From: Cryptomeria japonica
Taxonomy: Eukaryota > Streptophyta > Pinopsida > Cupressales > Cupressaceae
Direction of reading: 5' to 3'
NCBI RefSeq assembly: GCF_030272615.1
Contig: NC_081405.1
Location: 569,529,095-569,593,094, forward strand
Length of the DNA stretch: 64,000 bases
Made by a program: the position numbers and the translations under genes. Shown here one piece after another: positions 22,615-34,734 of the stretch. Position 1 is the stretch's first letter. Each line of letters opens with the position of its first letter. The notes below the pieces were generated by a model. That model was not told the DNA's origin and did no database searches. It saw nothing but the letters and a program-made list of their open reading frames with translations.

Positions 22615-23144
22615 ATATCTTGTATAAAGTAATCCTATCCAACCATGTTGGATATATTTTTATAATATTTTCATGAATTTGATAAGTCATTTAGATTTGA
22701 TGATTTTAATATGGTAAATGAAGCCCTTGATGTCTTCATCTTGATTGAGTCATCCTCTACATCTCCAAAATCATTTCTTTATGAATGATTGATCAAAATA
22801 TCATATGTTTTGGTTATAAGAATGAACTTGAATAATCTAATATTGTTGTTCATTTTCATCCTAATGTTATTCAACCTAGATTAAAGTAATTATTGTTGTC
22901 CAAGGTTTTTAAAATATAACCATATCTCCTAGTTACTAGTTAAACTGCATAAAACAACTCACTCAAAGTAGTATACTTAATCTTGACATGTATCACAACC
23001 AACTTCCTATGATGCAGTTGCTCACATATGTAGTGCAATAAACAATAAGCAACTAGATCTTATAACATTTATGTCTCCCTCTTCTATTTCACCTTCTAAA
23101 CTATTGTTCCTTCTAACCCTTATCCTACTCAATACTTTGATAAG
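22615..23144. other. No gene seen
   Basis: AT-rich sequence right of Copia A. The five bases after the LTR are ATATC; the matching left flank is outside the window. Confidence 0.5.
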
Positions 23145-24165
23145 GAGGATGATATTGTTGAGAAGTTTAATTCTACTCTAGCTAAGATCTCCATTTTGAA
23201 ATAGATTCAAACTTCGTCTACATATTATGGAATTCTCAGAGAAACCTTACAAAAGTTAATTGTTCCACCTTCTATGAGACCAAATGATGTAGAAGCCTTA
23301 TTAGAGTGGATGCATGCAAAAAAGTTGAATATTGTTTTCTCGAAACATGAATTTCTACCTTTAGAAGTTCAAAATCAACACGATCTCCTCATGATTCTTT
23401 TACTCATTAATAAACATGTGATAAATCAAAGTGGATACCTCCCTCATTCAACATGATTATCTCTATTCATGACTTTGATAATATTGATGGATAGTCATTA
23501 GGTACAATCACATTTCCTATTATGGTAGGACCTATGAATTTACCCATTCCTATCCATGTGATGCTCAATACTCTCACACACGACCTTATTCTAGATAGAC
23601 CATGTGTTCATACTATGCAAATAGTCCCTTCTAATCTTCATGATACTATAAAGTTCATCCACAATGAAAAATTAAACATGATGGAAGAAGATAAAAATAT
23701 AAAAAGATGTCTACAAAAAAGAGGTAGTATCTAAATCTCCTCTTGATTCTATAATTCCTTCTTCAACCAAGGTAGATACACTTCCTTCTATTAATAGAAT
23801 TCCTTTATCTAAGAAATAATTCTTTGATAATAACTGGAGTACACTAGTCTATAAACCTTCCTTTCTGAGAGAGTATAAAGCCTCAGTATAAAAACTTAAG
23901 ACTCAAAAAGTAGCTTTCATGACATCTACAAAGTCTTGAATTTCTTCTAAACAATGTACGATTAATTTCCTAGTTGCTTTTGCTTCAAATTGTTTTTCTA
24001 ATTCTTCTTCTTCATATATTATTGAGACTAGTGATATTCTATCATCTCTATTAAAAATAGCATCCCTTTATGGTTGGGGTTTCCATATATTATCTAAGAG
24101 TGGATATTGTATTGGTGTAAAAATTAGGGTTTTACAAGCTATGATTTCTAAACTAGGAACCACTT
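23145..24165 (+). pseudogene. Gypsy (Tat-type) fragment: gag end, protease-distal block, degenerate G-patch
   Basis: Plus-strand readings follow the same order as the nested gypsy element. They are a gag-end block (TLAKISIL, then LRETLQKLIVPP), the block after the protease (MVGPMNLPIPIHVMLNTLTH, LILDRPCVHTMQIVPS, DTIKFIHNEKLNM), and at about 24060-24150 a G-patch-like GWGFHILSKSGYCIG. Stops and shifts occur throughout. No LTR was found nearby, so this is a truncated remnant of a related but different copy, with Leu/Ile substitutions compared with the minus-strand element. Confidence 0.65.
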
Positions 24166-27100
24166 AATTTTCACATGACAAAATATTAAAAGGATGATAA
24201 ATATGATAGATCCTTCCTCAATTATATTAGGAAGTGTGTTGAATGTTGATTGAAATCTTTTTCCCTTTTTGTTTGAGTTTAAAATGTAATTAAAATTGTT
24301 AATTTAAATTTAGGGCAATTATTTGAGAATTTGAAGAAATTGACGAAAACAAACTATTTCTGATATTCAACAAAGCTACAATCAGGGAAATGGGAAGAAT
24401 AAGAGAATTAGAACTTGTTCCCAAAAGTTCAGGATGAGTTTTTGGGACTAGGCAGTGTAAATTTTCGCTGACCTCTGCTGACTTATGCTCCTTCAAAAGA
24501 TGAATCTGTTCGTCGTCATCAACTCTAGTGGAATCCTTGAGTGCAAATCCTGAGTAGATTCTCTACACAAAGAAACAGAGGAAAAATTTTGTGGATAGGG
24601 GTTTGCCTTAGGGTAAACCCTGGTTCAGGAATTAATCTTGAAATTGAAATGATAAATGTAATTAAAAACTATAGCAAGATACTTTCCTTTCGAGGGAAAG
24701 GATGGATATGAAATAAAATGTTTGTAGTCAAAATGTACACCTTGACGAAGATTTATTTGGATCCTCATGTAAGAGATTTAGGATGTCTTGTAGAATGTCT
24801 TTATAGAAAGTTGATCATGGATGCCATCTTGAATGCTTGAACTTGACATTACTATTTCTCCAATGATTGATAAATGCGTGATTGCTTGCTCACTTGAAAT
24901 CTTGAATGAAGATCTTCAAAATTCTTATGTTAGGGTTTTGAAATGAGAGGGATGGACCTACTTTTATACCTAACCTATTGAAAGCTATTTGAATTTTTGG
25001 AGTAGGCTGACAAAAGATCTAATTTCTTGCTCACTTGATGTGACTATTAAGAGGACCAAATTTGGCTCTTGATGAAATTGAAATCAGGACTCAGACATGG
25101 GGAGAAGCTAGGGAAGGTACATCAATATAGTGCTAGGTCATAGATATACCTCCTAGATTATGGTGCTAGGAACTAGTGCTTTGCCATAGTATAAAAATAT
25201 AGTTCTAGGTATGATATACCTCCTAGATTATGGTGCTAGGAACCAGTGTTCGGCCATTTTGGTCCTAAATTTGAACCACTAATCGTCATAAAGTTGTGTG
25301 GAAAAGTGCTCCCCATGTCGGCCTTCTTCAAAATTATGAACATGTTTTGTGAGTTTGACTATAAATACAACCTTCACCCTCTTATTTTACCATATCAAAA
25401 TTACATCTCTCCCACAAGTGAGCACTCCTACAATTCAATTCCAATTGAGTAAGAAATTATGCACCTTCAAGGAAGCGAAGAAAAGATTTGAAGTAAAGCA
25501 TTCAAGTTAGTATCCATGATCAGGTTTGTGTTTCCTCCATAAGTGAAAGTTTGCATAAAATCTTAACAATAAAAATCAACCTTTCATGAAGATTCAAGAA
25601 AAGGAGATCATATAAAATGTATAATTTTTTAAATAACATTTCTTTAAGGTTTACACTTTGGCCTATTAAGGGAACACTCTCTTTCTAATAATCATTGTTG
25701 AAGTGGAGGTTAATTCCCACCCTGGGTTTGTCTTAGGCAGGCCCCTATACAACCCAACATTTTCTTTGTCTTTTCAATGTGTATATTTTAGATTAGATGA
25801 AAATAAATTACAAATTCATAAAAATAGATTGACAAACACAGTTGTTGTCTCTAAATAGGTGAAAAACCTTGGTCACTATCAATCCCTTCTAGTTACCAAA
25901 GATTTTTTTATAAAATTTTGGGAAGACAATTTATAGAACATCCTAATTTGGTATCCACTCATAAATTTGATTTAGACACCTTTAGGTTAGTGGTACCTAT
26001 TGACATAAATCAACATTCTCAGTCCCAAACTATAGATACATGTTAATTTTTGCATCTTTTCTAGATTTGTCTTCAAAATTTGTATTTATATTTCATAGCA
26101 TAGCATTTATGCTGATATTGGTCAATTTCCTATCATTCTACCTATTTATTACATCATTTATTCTCATAATAATAATTGATATCAAATAAAAAAAGAATCA
26201 ATCAACCACATGTGCTTAGGTCTTCTAACAGATTGAAGTTGGGCCTATGTGATTGGTTCACCAATAAGGTTGATAGGATTGGTAATGATTCCTGGTTTGC
26301 ATGTTTAGAGTAGTGAGAAACCTCCTTCCATTTTAGTAACACATTTTTGTAGGGTTAATATAATTCTATATTCACTCATATAAGAATCATTTTTAATTGT
26401 TTTATGGAGAAATATGATTAAAAGGGGAACACTCATAGATTAAAGATATAAATTTTTAAGAAGTCCTAGAGGAAGAGTCTATTGAATGGAAATATGGAAT
26501 CATAGTAGACCTCACACTAAATGAATTTTTTTAAATAATCATTTGATCAATTATAAAATATTTTTTATAAAAACATATTAGAAATTCATTGAATGTTTAA
26601 CGTAATTATCTTTTATTAAATATTATTAAATAGTTAGAATTTTATATTTCATTATACATGGTATTTTCAAGTTGTATTGTTCTATTTATTTAGTTTTATT
26701 AATGACAATATATTTGGATGTTTCTTAATTTAACTCTCTAGCCCAATAATTTATCACATTTATAGAAGACATGCATAAGAAAATGAATGGTAATAATGTA
26801 TAAGTCCCACCTCTTAGTGAGAGTAGTGAAGATTAGAGTATCATTATGTAGAGTGCATCATACAACCAATTTCCTAAGGTCAACAACCTTTGGTTTTTCC
26901 CAAATTATAATTGATGGGGTAAAGGGTTATGTAATTATCATTTATATGTTCTTTGGATCTTAATTGAATTCAAACTTAGAGTACATGAATATAATTGATA
27001 GAAAATATCAATGATACACATACTAATAGTTAAAAGTTTAAAATTCCAAGGGATTGAGTTCGCTTGGTTAAAGCATTGGGTTCTAATAATGGAGACTCAA

Positions 27101-29240
27101 CTTTAAGTCTCCATATAAAATCCTATTATGGATTTTAAGATGTAATCCTTGGTCTATTTTTATTTTTTGTAATGTGGATATGGTTTCTAAATAAAGTGGA
27201 GGTGATTTATATTGTGTACTCATAAGGTTCTTGTATTAGTCTCAAATAAGTGCTCATAGGGTCATGTATTTGCCTCATGTTGATTCTCTATGACTAGAAT
27301 ATTTGTAAACAATATCAAGAGAGAAATATTAAAAACAAAAATACTATTAGATATATTAATATATATAGATTAGCATTAAAATATCTAGTCAAACTAGATC
27401 TATATATTACCCTAATGGATTTGGGTTGACCTTATAATTAAAATGCATGCTCATTGGATTGAATCATGAGGTCCTTAAAAGGATAAACAAATATTTTATA
27501 ATTTAATTTAGAAAATTTAATTAGAGTAATAAAATTTAACAAAATGACAAATAAACAAAAATCAATGGTAAAAGATGGTTAAAATTATCTCAAGACTTCT
27601 CAACTTGATGTGGACTCAGTTTAGATGACTCCTATCATAGGGACATTGAATTTTTATGGACCCATTCTTTTAATGATTACATGCTTAGTTCACTTTGAAA
27701 TTTCATGTACTATTTTCTCGTCTTCTTCAATTTCTTCTATTTTTAAGGTGCAACCAACTATAGCGGGCATTTCCTATTGCTAAAATTCTAGTGTTGAGTT
27801 TCACAAAATAATATATGTGCTTATACATAGACCCCTTCATTACAACTAGAGGTGTATGTGTTCATACTCCATGCACTTTTTTATCTTGTGATTCGCTGGT
27901 GGGAAAATTATTAGAATGTTTCTTATGGGTATAATTTATTCAAACTTATTTCATCTTCTTTCACTTTTGATTATTGAAAGTGAGGTTTGATTTATGATTG
28001 TCGTTAGTTGCATTAGAGAAGATACTAATAGAATATATTTCTATATTTATAGGTTCTTATGGATAGTGTAGGGAAATGAATGAACCTACATGATGACATC
28101 GTACAAGGTCCATCACTTTAGATATACTTCTTATGATATCCTTGTATGTATGGAAATATTTACTTTTCATGGATGTTTATGAGTGTAACATACTTGAAGA
28201 TAAAAGATCATTTTAGGCTTCACATACAACTAAAAGTGCAGGAGAAATGTAAATGTAAATGTAAAATCTAAACAAATATGTCATTTGTTGTTTATTTTTG
28301 TATCTATTGTAAGGGAATGATTTAATATTAATATAAATTGTAAACAAATGCATTTCTATGCAAAGTTAAGCTCCTTCATACTTTCTATTGACTTAATGAA
28401 TTAAATAGATCCTGATAAATTTAAATTCCACTTATATATAGATTCATATATCTTTATGTATTGATCGAAATCATCCGTAGATCAAATCAATCCCAATATA
28501 TGTACTGCTCACCTTGATATTATTGATTCCATGTCTGAAGTCATTTCCATGAACATTTAATCACCCTTTAAGTCATAGAATATACTCTAAAAAGTTGAAG
28601 CTTTTCTTGATTCCTACCTATTTCCTTTTATTCCTAAGACTAATGTTACATAGGTTTGAATATTTTTTTGTTATTTCCTATATTTAAAGCCATTCAATTT
28701 TTTTTACATTCTATCCTCTCCTATCTACTCAAATTTAAACATCTTCTCCCCTCTAGAAGAGAAGGACATTTTGAATTAGTTCAATAAAATATTTACTTTA
28801 TTATTAAAAATTGAATTGGGTGAACATGTCCCTTTCCACCATAATCAAAATCTTTCAAAATTATTTTTAGATAATATTAGATTGATATATTTGATAAAAC
28901 AAAAGAGAATCAAAGAAACACAATGTCCATAGACTAAGGGAAAGGATCTAGTAGTTGAATGCATTCCAATTGTTGTGATAGAAATTGTTGATTCAATACC
29001 CATACTTGTTCATTTTTTTAATTTATTTTTGGTACGCTAGGGGTATCCTTACAACCTAGCCCAGCAACCCAACCTGCCTTACCTTGGGCTTACCATACTT
29101 GTTGATTTAATGTCCAATTTTTTGACAACATTGCGCCAATAGTTGTGACTTTAAAGTTGTTATTGTTGATGATGACTACCAATTATTGTTATGTGGAGCC
29201 TAATTAGAATAGGAGGTTAAATTTTCCCTACTTCTATCGA
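24166..29240. other. AT-rich intergenic stretch, no supported gene
   Basis: No ORF with a recognisable domain. Small structures only: a 70-bp tandem pair at 25131-25270 and a tRNA-like stretch near 27055-27120. The rest is probably ancient transposon sequence. Confidence 0.5.
25131..25270. repeat. 70-bp tandem pair
   Basis: GATATACCTCCTAGATTATG and the following GTGCTAGGAAC occur at 25143 and 25213, 70 bp apart, with similar flanks. Confidence 0.75.
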
Positions 29241-29703
29241 TGTTGTTTCCCCTATATTTTTTGATGTGCATTTGGGGGCAGCGCCCCTTGTGCGCTCCCT
29301 GTCGCGATACAAGGCGGGGTCGAGGGGTAGCTCCCCGCGAGGCCAAAAATACTTTTATTATTTTATAAAGGCATCAAGTGTTATTTTTCTATTGGCTGAC
29401 ATGTTGTAACTGTAATTTTGTAACTGACATAAGTCATGATAAAATGGCTAAGCGTTAGGGTTTTTTGTAGAGAATTTTGTAGCATTATGCAATGATATTG
29501 AGTTGCAAGAAGATTGCTGGTTATAATCGGTTTTGATTTACTAGATAATAAGATTGGACTCTTTGTTTGGTGGATGTAGCTCGAGATTGGGTGAACCACG
29601 TTAAATATTGTCTCTTCACTGTGATTATTTTATATGTTTTCTCATTCCTGTGTTTTATAATTATTTGCATATAACTGATACGTTTTGCATGTAATTCCTA
29701 ACA
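29241..29703 (+). repeat. Candidate Copia B 5' LTR
   Basis: The right end is firm: CCTAACA, then AG, then a primer site. The left end at TGTTGTTTCC is a guess, as no second LTR exists to align. It contains a GC-rich patch (29272-29345) with GGGGCAGCGCCCC, a small perfect stem. Confidence 0.55.
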
Positions 29704-29705
29704 AG

Positions 29706-29717
29706 TGGTATCAGATA
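29706..29717 (+). other. Copia B primer-binding site (initiator Met tRNA)
   Basis: TGGTATCAGATA lies two bases after the LTR end, one change from the common plant copia site TGGTATCAGAGC. Confidence 0.85.
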
Positions 29718-29788
29718 GGGTTGTGTTTGATTATGGTCTGCAGGAAGATCTCACGGTTGAGTGGGAGTCTCACGGTTAAGTGGGAGCA

Positions 29789-30600
29789 ATGATGGATGAG
29801 GGTAAATTGAAGGTAGATAAATTCAATGGGCAAAACTATCAATTATGGAAGATGCAGATGGAGGATTATCTCTATCAAAAGGATTTATGGAGGTTGTTGG
29901 AAGGAATATCCAAGAAACTAACAATAATAAGTGATGAGAATCAGAAATTACTGGATAGAAAGGTGTTGGGAACCATTCGGCTGTGCCTGGGAACCATCCG
30001 TGGCATTCAATATAACAGAAGTGAAGACAACAGTTGACATGATGAAAGATTTGGAAAAATTATATGAAAAACCCTCAACCTCAAATAAGGTGTTTCTCAT
30101 GAAGTGTTTGTTTAATCTAAAAATGAATGAAGGTGGATCTGTGACAAATCATTTTAATGAGTTTAATACAATTACCAGTCAATTAACTTGTATAAAGGTA
30201 AATTTTGATGAAGAAGTTAGGGCTCTCCTATTATTATGCTCTTTGTATGAAAGCAGGAATAGTTTGGTAATGGTGGTTAGTAATTATGTTTCTGGTTCAA
30301 ATACTCTGAAATTTGTTGATGTTATTAGTGTTATTCTGAGTGAGGAACTACACAGGAAAAGCTCAGGTGGATCCAAATCAGGTAGTATTTTGAATACAGA
30401 AAATAGGGCAGATCAAGCGAGAGAGGAAAAGGTTGTGGAGGTCATGGGAAGACACGAGGAAAATCAAAGGACAAGAGGTCCCAATGTAGAGGATCGAAAT
30501 ATTTCTGGTATTGTGGGAAGCTAGGTCATCTAAAGAAAGATTGTTGGTCTTGAAAGAATAAAGAAGGAGACAAACAAGAGGGTCATAAGGAGGCGAATGT
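29789..30600 (+). pseudogene. Copia B gag (decayed)
   Basis: Starts around MMDEGKLKVDKFNGQNYQLW, the usual copia gag opening. After a frameshift near 30010 it continues with EKLYEKPSTSNKVFLMKCLF, FNEFNTITSQL and VILSEELHRKSS. A zinc knuckle is visible in a third frame near 30505-30545 (YCGKLGHLKKDC, which needs an upstream Cys). A TGA replaces a Trp just after it. Gag would package the RNA. Confidence 0.85.
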
Positions 30601-33600
30601 GGTAAGTACTAAATTTGAAGAAGATGCTTTGATTTTTTCCCTAGATAATGCTGATGATTCATGGGTTTTAGATTCAGGAGCTTCATTTCATGCTACTCCC
30701 CATAGAATTTATTTTCTTGATTATGTCCAAGGGGATTTTGGGCTAGTTTATTTGGGAGATAATGAACCCTGTCAGATTGTTGGAAAGGGAAGAATTAAGA
30801 TTAAGTTGCAGAATGGGAATCATTGGCTACTACAAGAGGTAAGGCATGTTCCAAAATTGAGTAGGAATTTAATATTAGCAGGGCAGCTAGGTGATGAAGG
30901 TTGCACAATTACTTTTAATGATAAAAATTGAAAGGTTTCAAAGGGTGCCTTGATAGTAGTGAAAGGTGTGAAAGTAGGCACCTTATATCTTTGTACAGGT
31001 CATACTTTTCCTTCTACTTTATTTGTTGTAGAGAAAACCCAAACACTTTTAGGAATAGTTGCTACCGGTTTGCAGGAAGAAACTAAAACAATTGTTGCAA
31101 GTTCTGAGACAACACTATGGCATAACAAACTTGGTCATATGAGTGAAAAAGGTATGAAGTTACTTCATTCTAAAAGGCTTTAGCAGGTCTGAAATGCATT
31201 AATATGGATTTTTGTGAAATTTGTGTGTATGGAAAACAAAAGAGAGTTAGGTTTCTCAAGGTTTGGAAGCAAAAGAAAGATGAAAAGTTGGAGCTTATGC
31301 ATACAGATGTATGCGAACTGACTCAGGTATCTTCTCTTGGTGGCTCTCAGTATTATGTTCCATTCATATATGACGCAACTAGGAAAGTTTGGATTTATTT
31401 CCTTAGGAAGAAATCTGATGTATTTGAAACATTTTAGAAATGGAGAAGCTTGGTTGAGAATGAGACAGGTAAAAGATTAAAATGTCTTAGATCTAATAAT
31501 GGCGGTGAGTATTGCAGCAAACAATTTGAGGATTATTGTTCTATTAATGGAATTCATAGGGAGCAAATGGTTCCAAGAACTCCACAAAATAATTGAGTGG
31601 CTGAGCGCATGAATAGGACAATAATGGAGTGTGCAAGGACCATGAGATTACATGTTGGGCTCCCTTTAAACATGTGGGTAGAGGCTGCCAATACTATTGT
31701 ATATTTAATTAATAGAGGCCCCTCAGTTCCTTTGGTTTGTGGTATTCCAGAGGAAGCATGGACATGTAAGAAGGCGAGTTATTCTTTTCTCAAAACCTTC
31801 GGATGTGAAGCATTTGCACATGTAGATTATGAAAATAGAACCAAACTGGATGCAAAATAAAAAAGGTTTATTTTCATTGGATATGGCATTGATGAATTTG
31901 GTTATAGGCTTTGGGATGTTGAAAATGTGAAAATTGTGAGAAGTAGGGATGTTGTATTCAATGAGAAGGTGTTGTACAAAGACCAATTGCAGCAGCATGA
32001 GAAGAAAGAAAAGGATTATGTGGTGCTAGATGATACTCTAGATAGTGATGTTCTAGTGGTTCCTCGTGCTCTGCAACATCAACAAGAAATGCCACAAACT
32101 CCAGTGAATGTTAGATAGTCGACAAGGCTAAGTAGACCTCCTGAAAGGTTTTGTCCCTCTTTGTATTCTATTTTGTTAAGAGATGTTGGTGAACCAAAAG
32201 GATATGATGAAGCTATGCAGGTGGATACAAAAGTTCAGTGGGAGCTTGCCATGAAAGAAGAAATGAACTCCTTGTAGACAAATCAAACTTGGAAATTATG
32301 TAAGTTGCATGTAGGTAAAAAGGCTTTGCAAAAGAATTGGGTTTATAGGCTGAAAGAGGAAGATGGAGGTAAGCATAGATTTAAAGCCAGATTAGTTGTC
32401 AAAGGATTTGTAAAGAAAAAAGGCATTGATTTTCGTGAATTTTTTTCTCTGGTTGTCAAGATGACTTCTATTCGTATTATTTTAAGTATTGTGGCTGCTG
32501 AAGATTTGCATTTGGAACAGGTAGATGTGAAATTCCATGGTGATTTGGAGGAGGAGATATATATGGGCCGACCCCAAGGATTCAAGGTCAAAGGAAAGGA
32601 GAAATTGGTGTATAGATTGCAAAAGAGTTTATATGGCTTGAAACAAGCACCTCGGCAATGGTATTTGAAATTTGATAGTTTTATGGTTGAGCAAGGCTAT
32701 AACATGTGTAATTCAAACCATTGTGTTTATTTTAAGAGGTTGGATAATGAAAGCTACATTATTTTGTGTTTATATGTTGATGACATGCTTGTAGCAGGGT
32801 CTAACATGGATCACATTAGAGAGTTAACACAACAATTGGCAAAATCATTTGCTATGAAGGAATTGGGGGAAGAAAAACAAATCCTTGGTATGAAAATTTG
32901 CAGAGATAGGCAGAACAAAACATTGACTCTATCTCAAGTTGATTATATTGAAAAGGTGTTGCAGAGATTCCATATGGAGAATGCAAAAGTTGTCAGCACA
33001 CCTTTGCCTAGTCATTTAAAATTGACAAAAGCGATGTTTCCAAAGACACAAGAGGAGAAAGACAAAATGTTCAAGGTACCATATGCTTCGGCTATAGGAA
33101 GTTTAATGTATGCCATGGTATGCACGAGATCGGATATTGCACATGTTGTTGGAGTTGTAAGCAGGTATATGAGTAATCCAAGATTGGAACATTGAAATGC
33201 AGTAAGATGGGTTCTCGGGTATTTAAGAGGAACATCGAATAAATATTTATGTTTTGGGGGCTCTTATATTGATTTAGCGGGTTATGTAGACTCATATTTG
33301 GGAAGGGATATTGATACCAAGCGTAGTACTACAGGTTATGTCTTTACTGTCGGTGGGACATAGGTGAGTGGGATCTCTAGGTTGCAAAAGTGGTTGCTTT
33401 ATCCACCCCAGAGGCAGAGTATGTAGCTGCAATAGAGGCAAGCAAAGATATGATATGGCTAAAATCTTTCATGGAAGAATTGGGCAAAATACAAAATAAC
33501 AGTTATTTGCTTACGAACAGTGAGAGTGCCATCCATCTTGCAAAGAATTATGCCTTGCATTCAAAGACAAAACACATACAGTTGAGGTATCACTTCATTC

Positions 33601-33697
33601 GGTCAGTGTTGGATGATGGACAATTACTGCTGGAAAAGATACATACAGATGAAAATCCAGCGGATATGTTTACAAAGGCAGTGACAAGGGAGAAGTT
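30600..33697 (+). pseudogene. Copia B pol: protease, integrase, RT, RNase H (decayed)
   Basis: Protease: WVLDSGASFHATPH (catalytic D-S-G) near 30661. Integrase: zinc region LWHNKLGHMSEKGMKLL and CEICVYGKQ. In the core MHTDVCELT holds the first Asp; the second is mutated to Asn (LRSNNGGEY), and the Glu is in VAERMNRT. RT: KARLVVKGFVKKKGIDF, LYGLKQAPRQWYLKF and the catalytic LYVDDMLVAGS near 32770, in a 296-codon open stretch from 32305. RNase H: RSTTGYVFTVGG, then after a one-base shift VALSTPEAEYVAAIEASKD and ENPADMFTKAVTREKL. Stops include TGA for Trp (LEH*NAV) and TAG near 32276. Confidence 0.9.
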
Positions 33698-33718
33698 GAC
33701 CTCCTCGTCAACTTCTCC
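33689..33718. repeat. 12-bp perfect inverted repeat at the Copia B / RING gene junction
   Basis: GGAGAAGTTGAC (33689-33700), loop CTCCTC, GTCAACTTCTCC (33707-33718). The arms are perfect complements. The left arm is inside the copia reading; the right arm begins non-copia sequence. Confidence 0.9.
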
Positions 33719-33744
33719 AAACAAACAAACCAAGACCTGTAGAT

Positions 33745-34368
33745 ATGTCCTCCACTTCTTCTCACAGTTCTTTCTCTTCTCACAGCTCTTCCGAAGAAAA
33801 TGGAGAATCGCATCGAGTTGATTTGAGTTTATTGATACGATCATATCATAGATTGTTTAGTGATTTAGAGAGAGATGTACAAAGTAAGGTTAGCCGTCGT
33901 GCTTTACAACCTCTTGTGGATGAGATAAACGATGTTTACAATATCATCCACCGTATTTTATTTGAGAGAATGGAAAGCACGCAGAATCTATCAGTATTCC
34001 GGGCAACACGATTATATTTTAATAGTATAGATCACCCAAGCAGGGCACAAGAATTGCTTGCGATGACAGAGAATCGAGCTGTTGGTGCCCCTCTGCCCAC
34101 AGTCATTTCAGAGGGGCATGTTGATGCAGGACTTTCATGCCCAATTTGTATGGAGAATTTCCAAGTTGGAAGTGAGGTTTCCAAGATGCCCTGTCACGAA
34201 TGCCACTTGTTCCACTCTCATTGTATCAAGTCATGGCTGGAACGGAATAGCACTTGTCCAACCTGTAGGACTGAAGTGGAATCAAGAAATTCAAGCTCAC
34301 AGAGTTTAGAAAGGCAAGATGAAAGAAATTCAAGGTCTCCTCCAGCAGACAATAGTAATCGTAGATGA
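33745..34368 (+). CDS. RING-H2 finger protein, probable E3 ubiquitin ligase (intact ORF)
   Basis: An uninterrupted 207-residue single exon. The N-terminus is Ser/His-rich (residues 1-18). Residues 25-110 are helical-looking without a recognised domain. Residues 132-174 form a RING-H2: Cys132, Cys135, Cys150, His154, His157, Cys160, Cys171 and Cys174, with an extra Cys153 and three residues between Cys150 and His154, within the allowed spacing. Pro at 173 and IKSWL fit RING families that bind E2 enzymes. The tail is Ser/Arg-rich. No signal peptide or membrane segment. Known role of the fold: transfer of ubiquitin from E2 to a target; the substrate is unknown. The start is the first ATG of the frame. 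It begins 48 bases after the copia reading and 26 after the hairpin, so no ordinary promoter space exists. It may be captured cargo or a retrocopy. Confidence 0.8.
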   Translation: MSSTSSHSSFSSHSSSEENGESHRVDLSLLIRSYHRLFSDLERDVQSKVSRRALQPLVDEINDVYNIIHRILFERMESTQNLSVFRATRLYFNSIDHPSRAQELLAMTENRAVGAPLPTVISEGHVDAGLSCPICMENFQVGSEVSKMPCHECHLFHSHCIKSWLERNSTCPTCRTEVESRNSSSQSLERQDERNSRSPPADNSNRR

Positions 34369-34734
34369 CATTCACATTCCTAGCCCAGCCCGCCATTCCA
34401 AATCCGACATTTGATCTATTTGGCTTGGTCTACTACCATTTATTTATTTATTTATTTTTCTGATGATAACAATTACATGGTCTAATTCAGTAGAAAGCAT
34501 ATTAATTATTATGAAGTGTAAGGTACTGTTTAATTTATGTAAGAATTATTTGTATAAAAATACAATTTTTTAGGTTATATTATGTTTGTTTTTAATCATG
34601 TTTCAAATCACATTTAGTTATTCATCATTAAGGATATGAAAATTTGCATCCTAATTCTACTATTGAGAAAAATTAATATGAATAGCTGATTTTTTATCTT
34701 TTTAACTGATTTTTAATGTTCTCTATTTTTTACA
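34369..34734. other. RING gene 3' flank
   Basis: Short TTTA microsatellite at about 34438-34457, then AT-rich sequence. No copia LTR or obvious poly-A tail was found. Confidence 0.5.

Larger units (their letters stand above)
29241..33697 (+). mobile_element. Copia B: Ty1/copia element, Tnt1/Tork-like, 3' LTR missing
   Basis: A candidate 5' LTR, a methionine-tRNA primer site, gag, protease, integrase, RT and RNase H follow in order on plus. The coding part ends inside or just after RNase H at about 33697, and no copy of the 5' LTR follows. Instead there is a hairpin and then the RING-H2 gene. The element is inactive: in-frame stops in every domain and frameshifts near 30000, 31175 and 33390. 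Confidence 0.88.
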
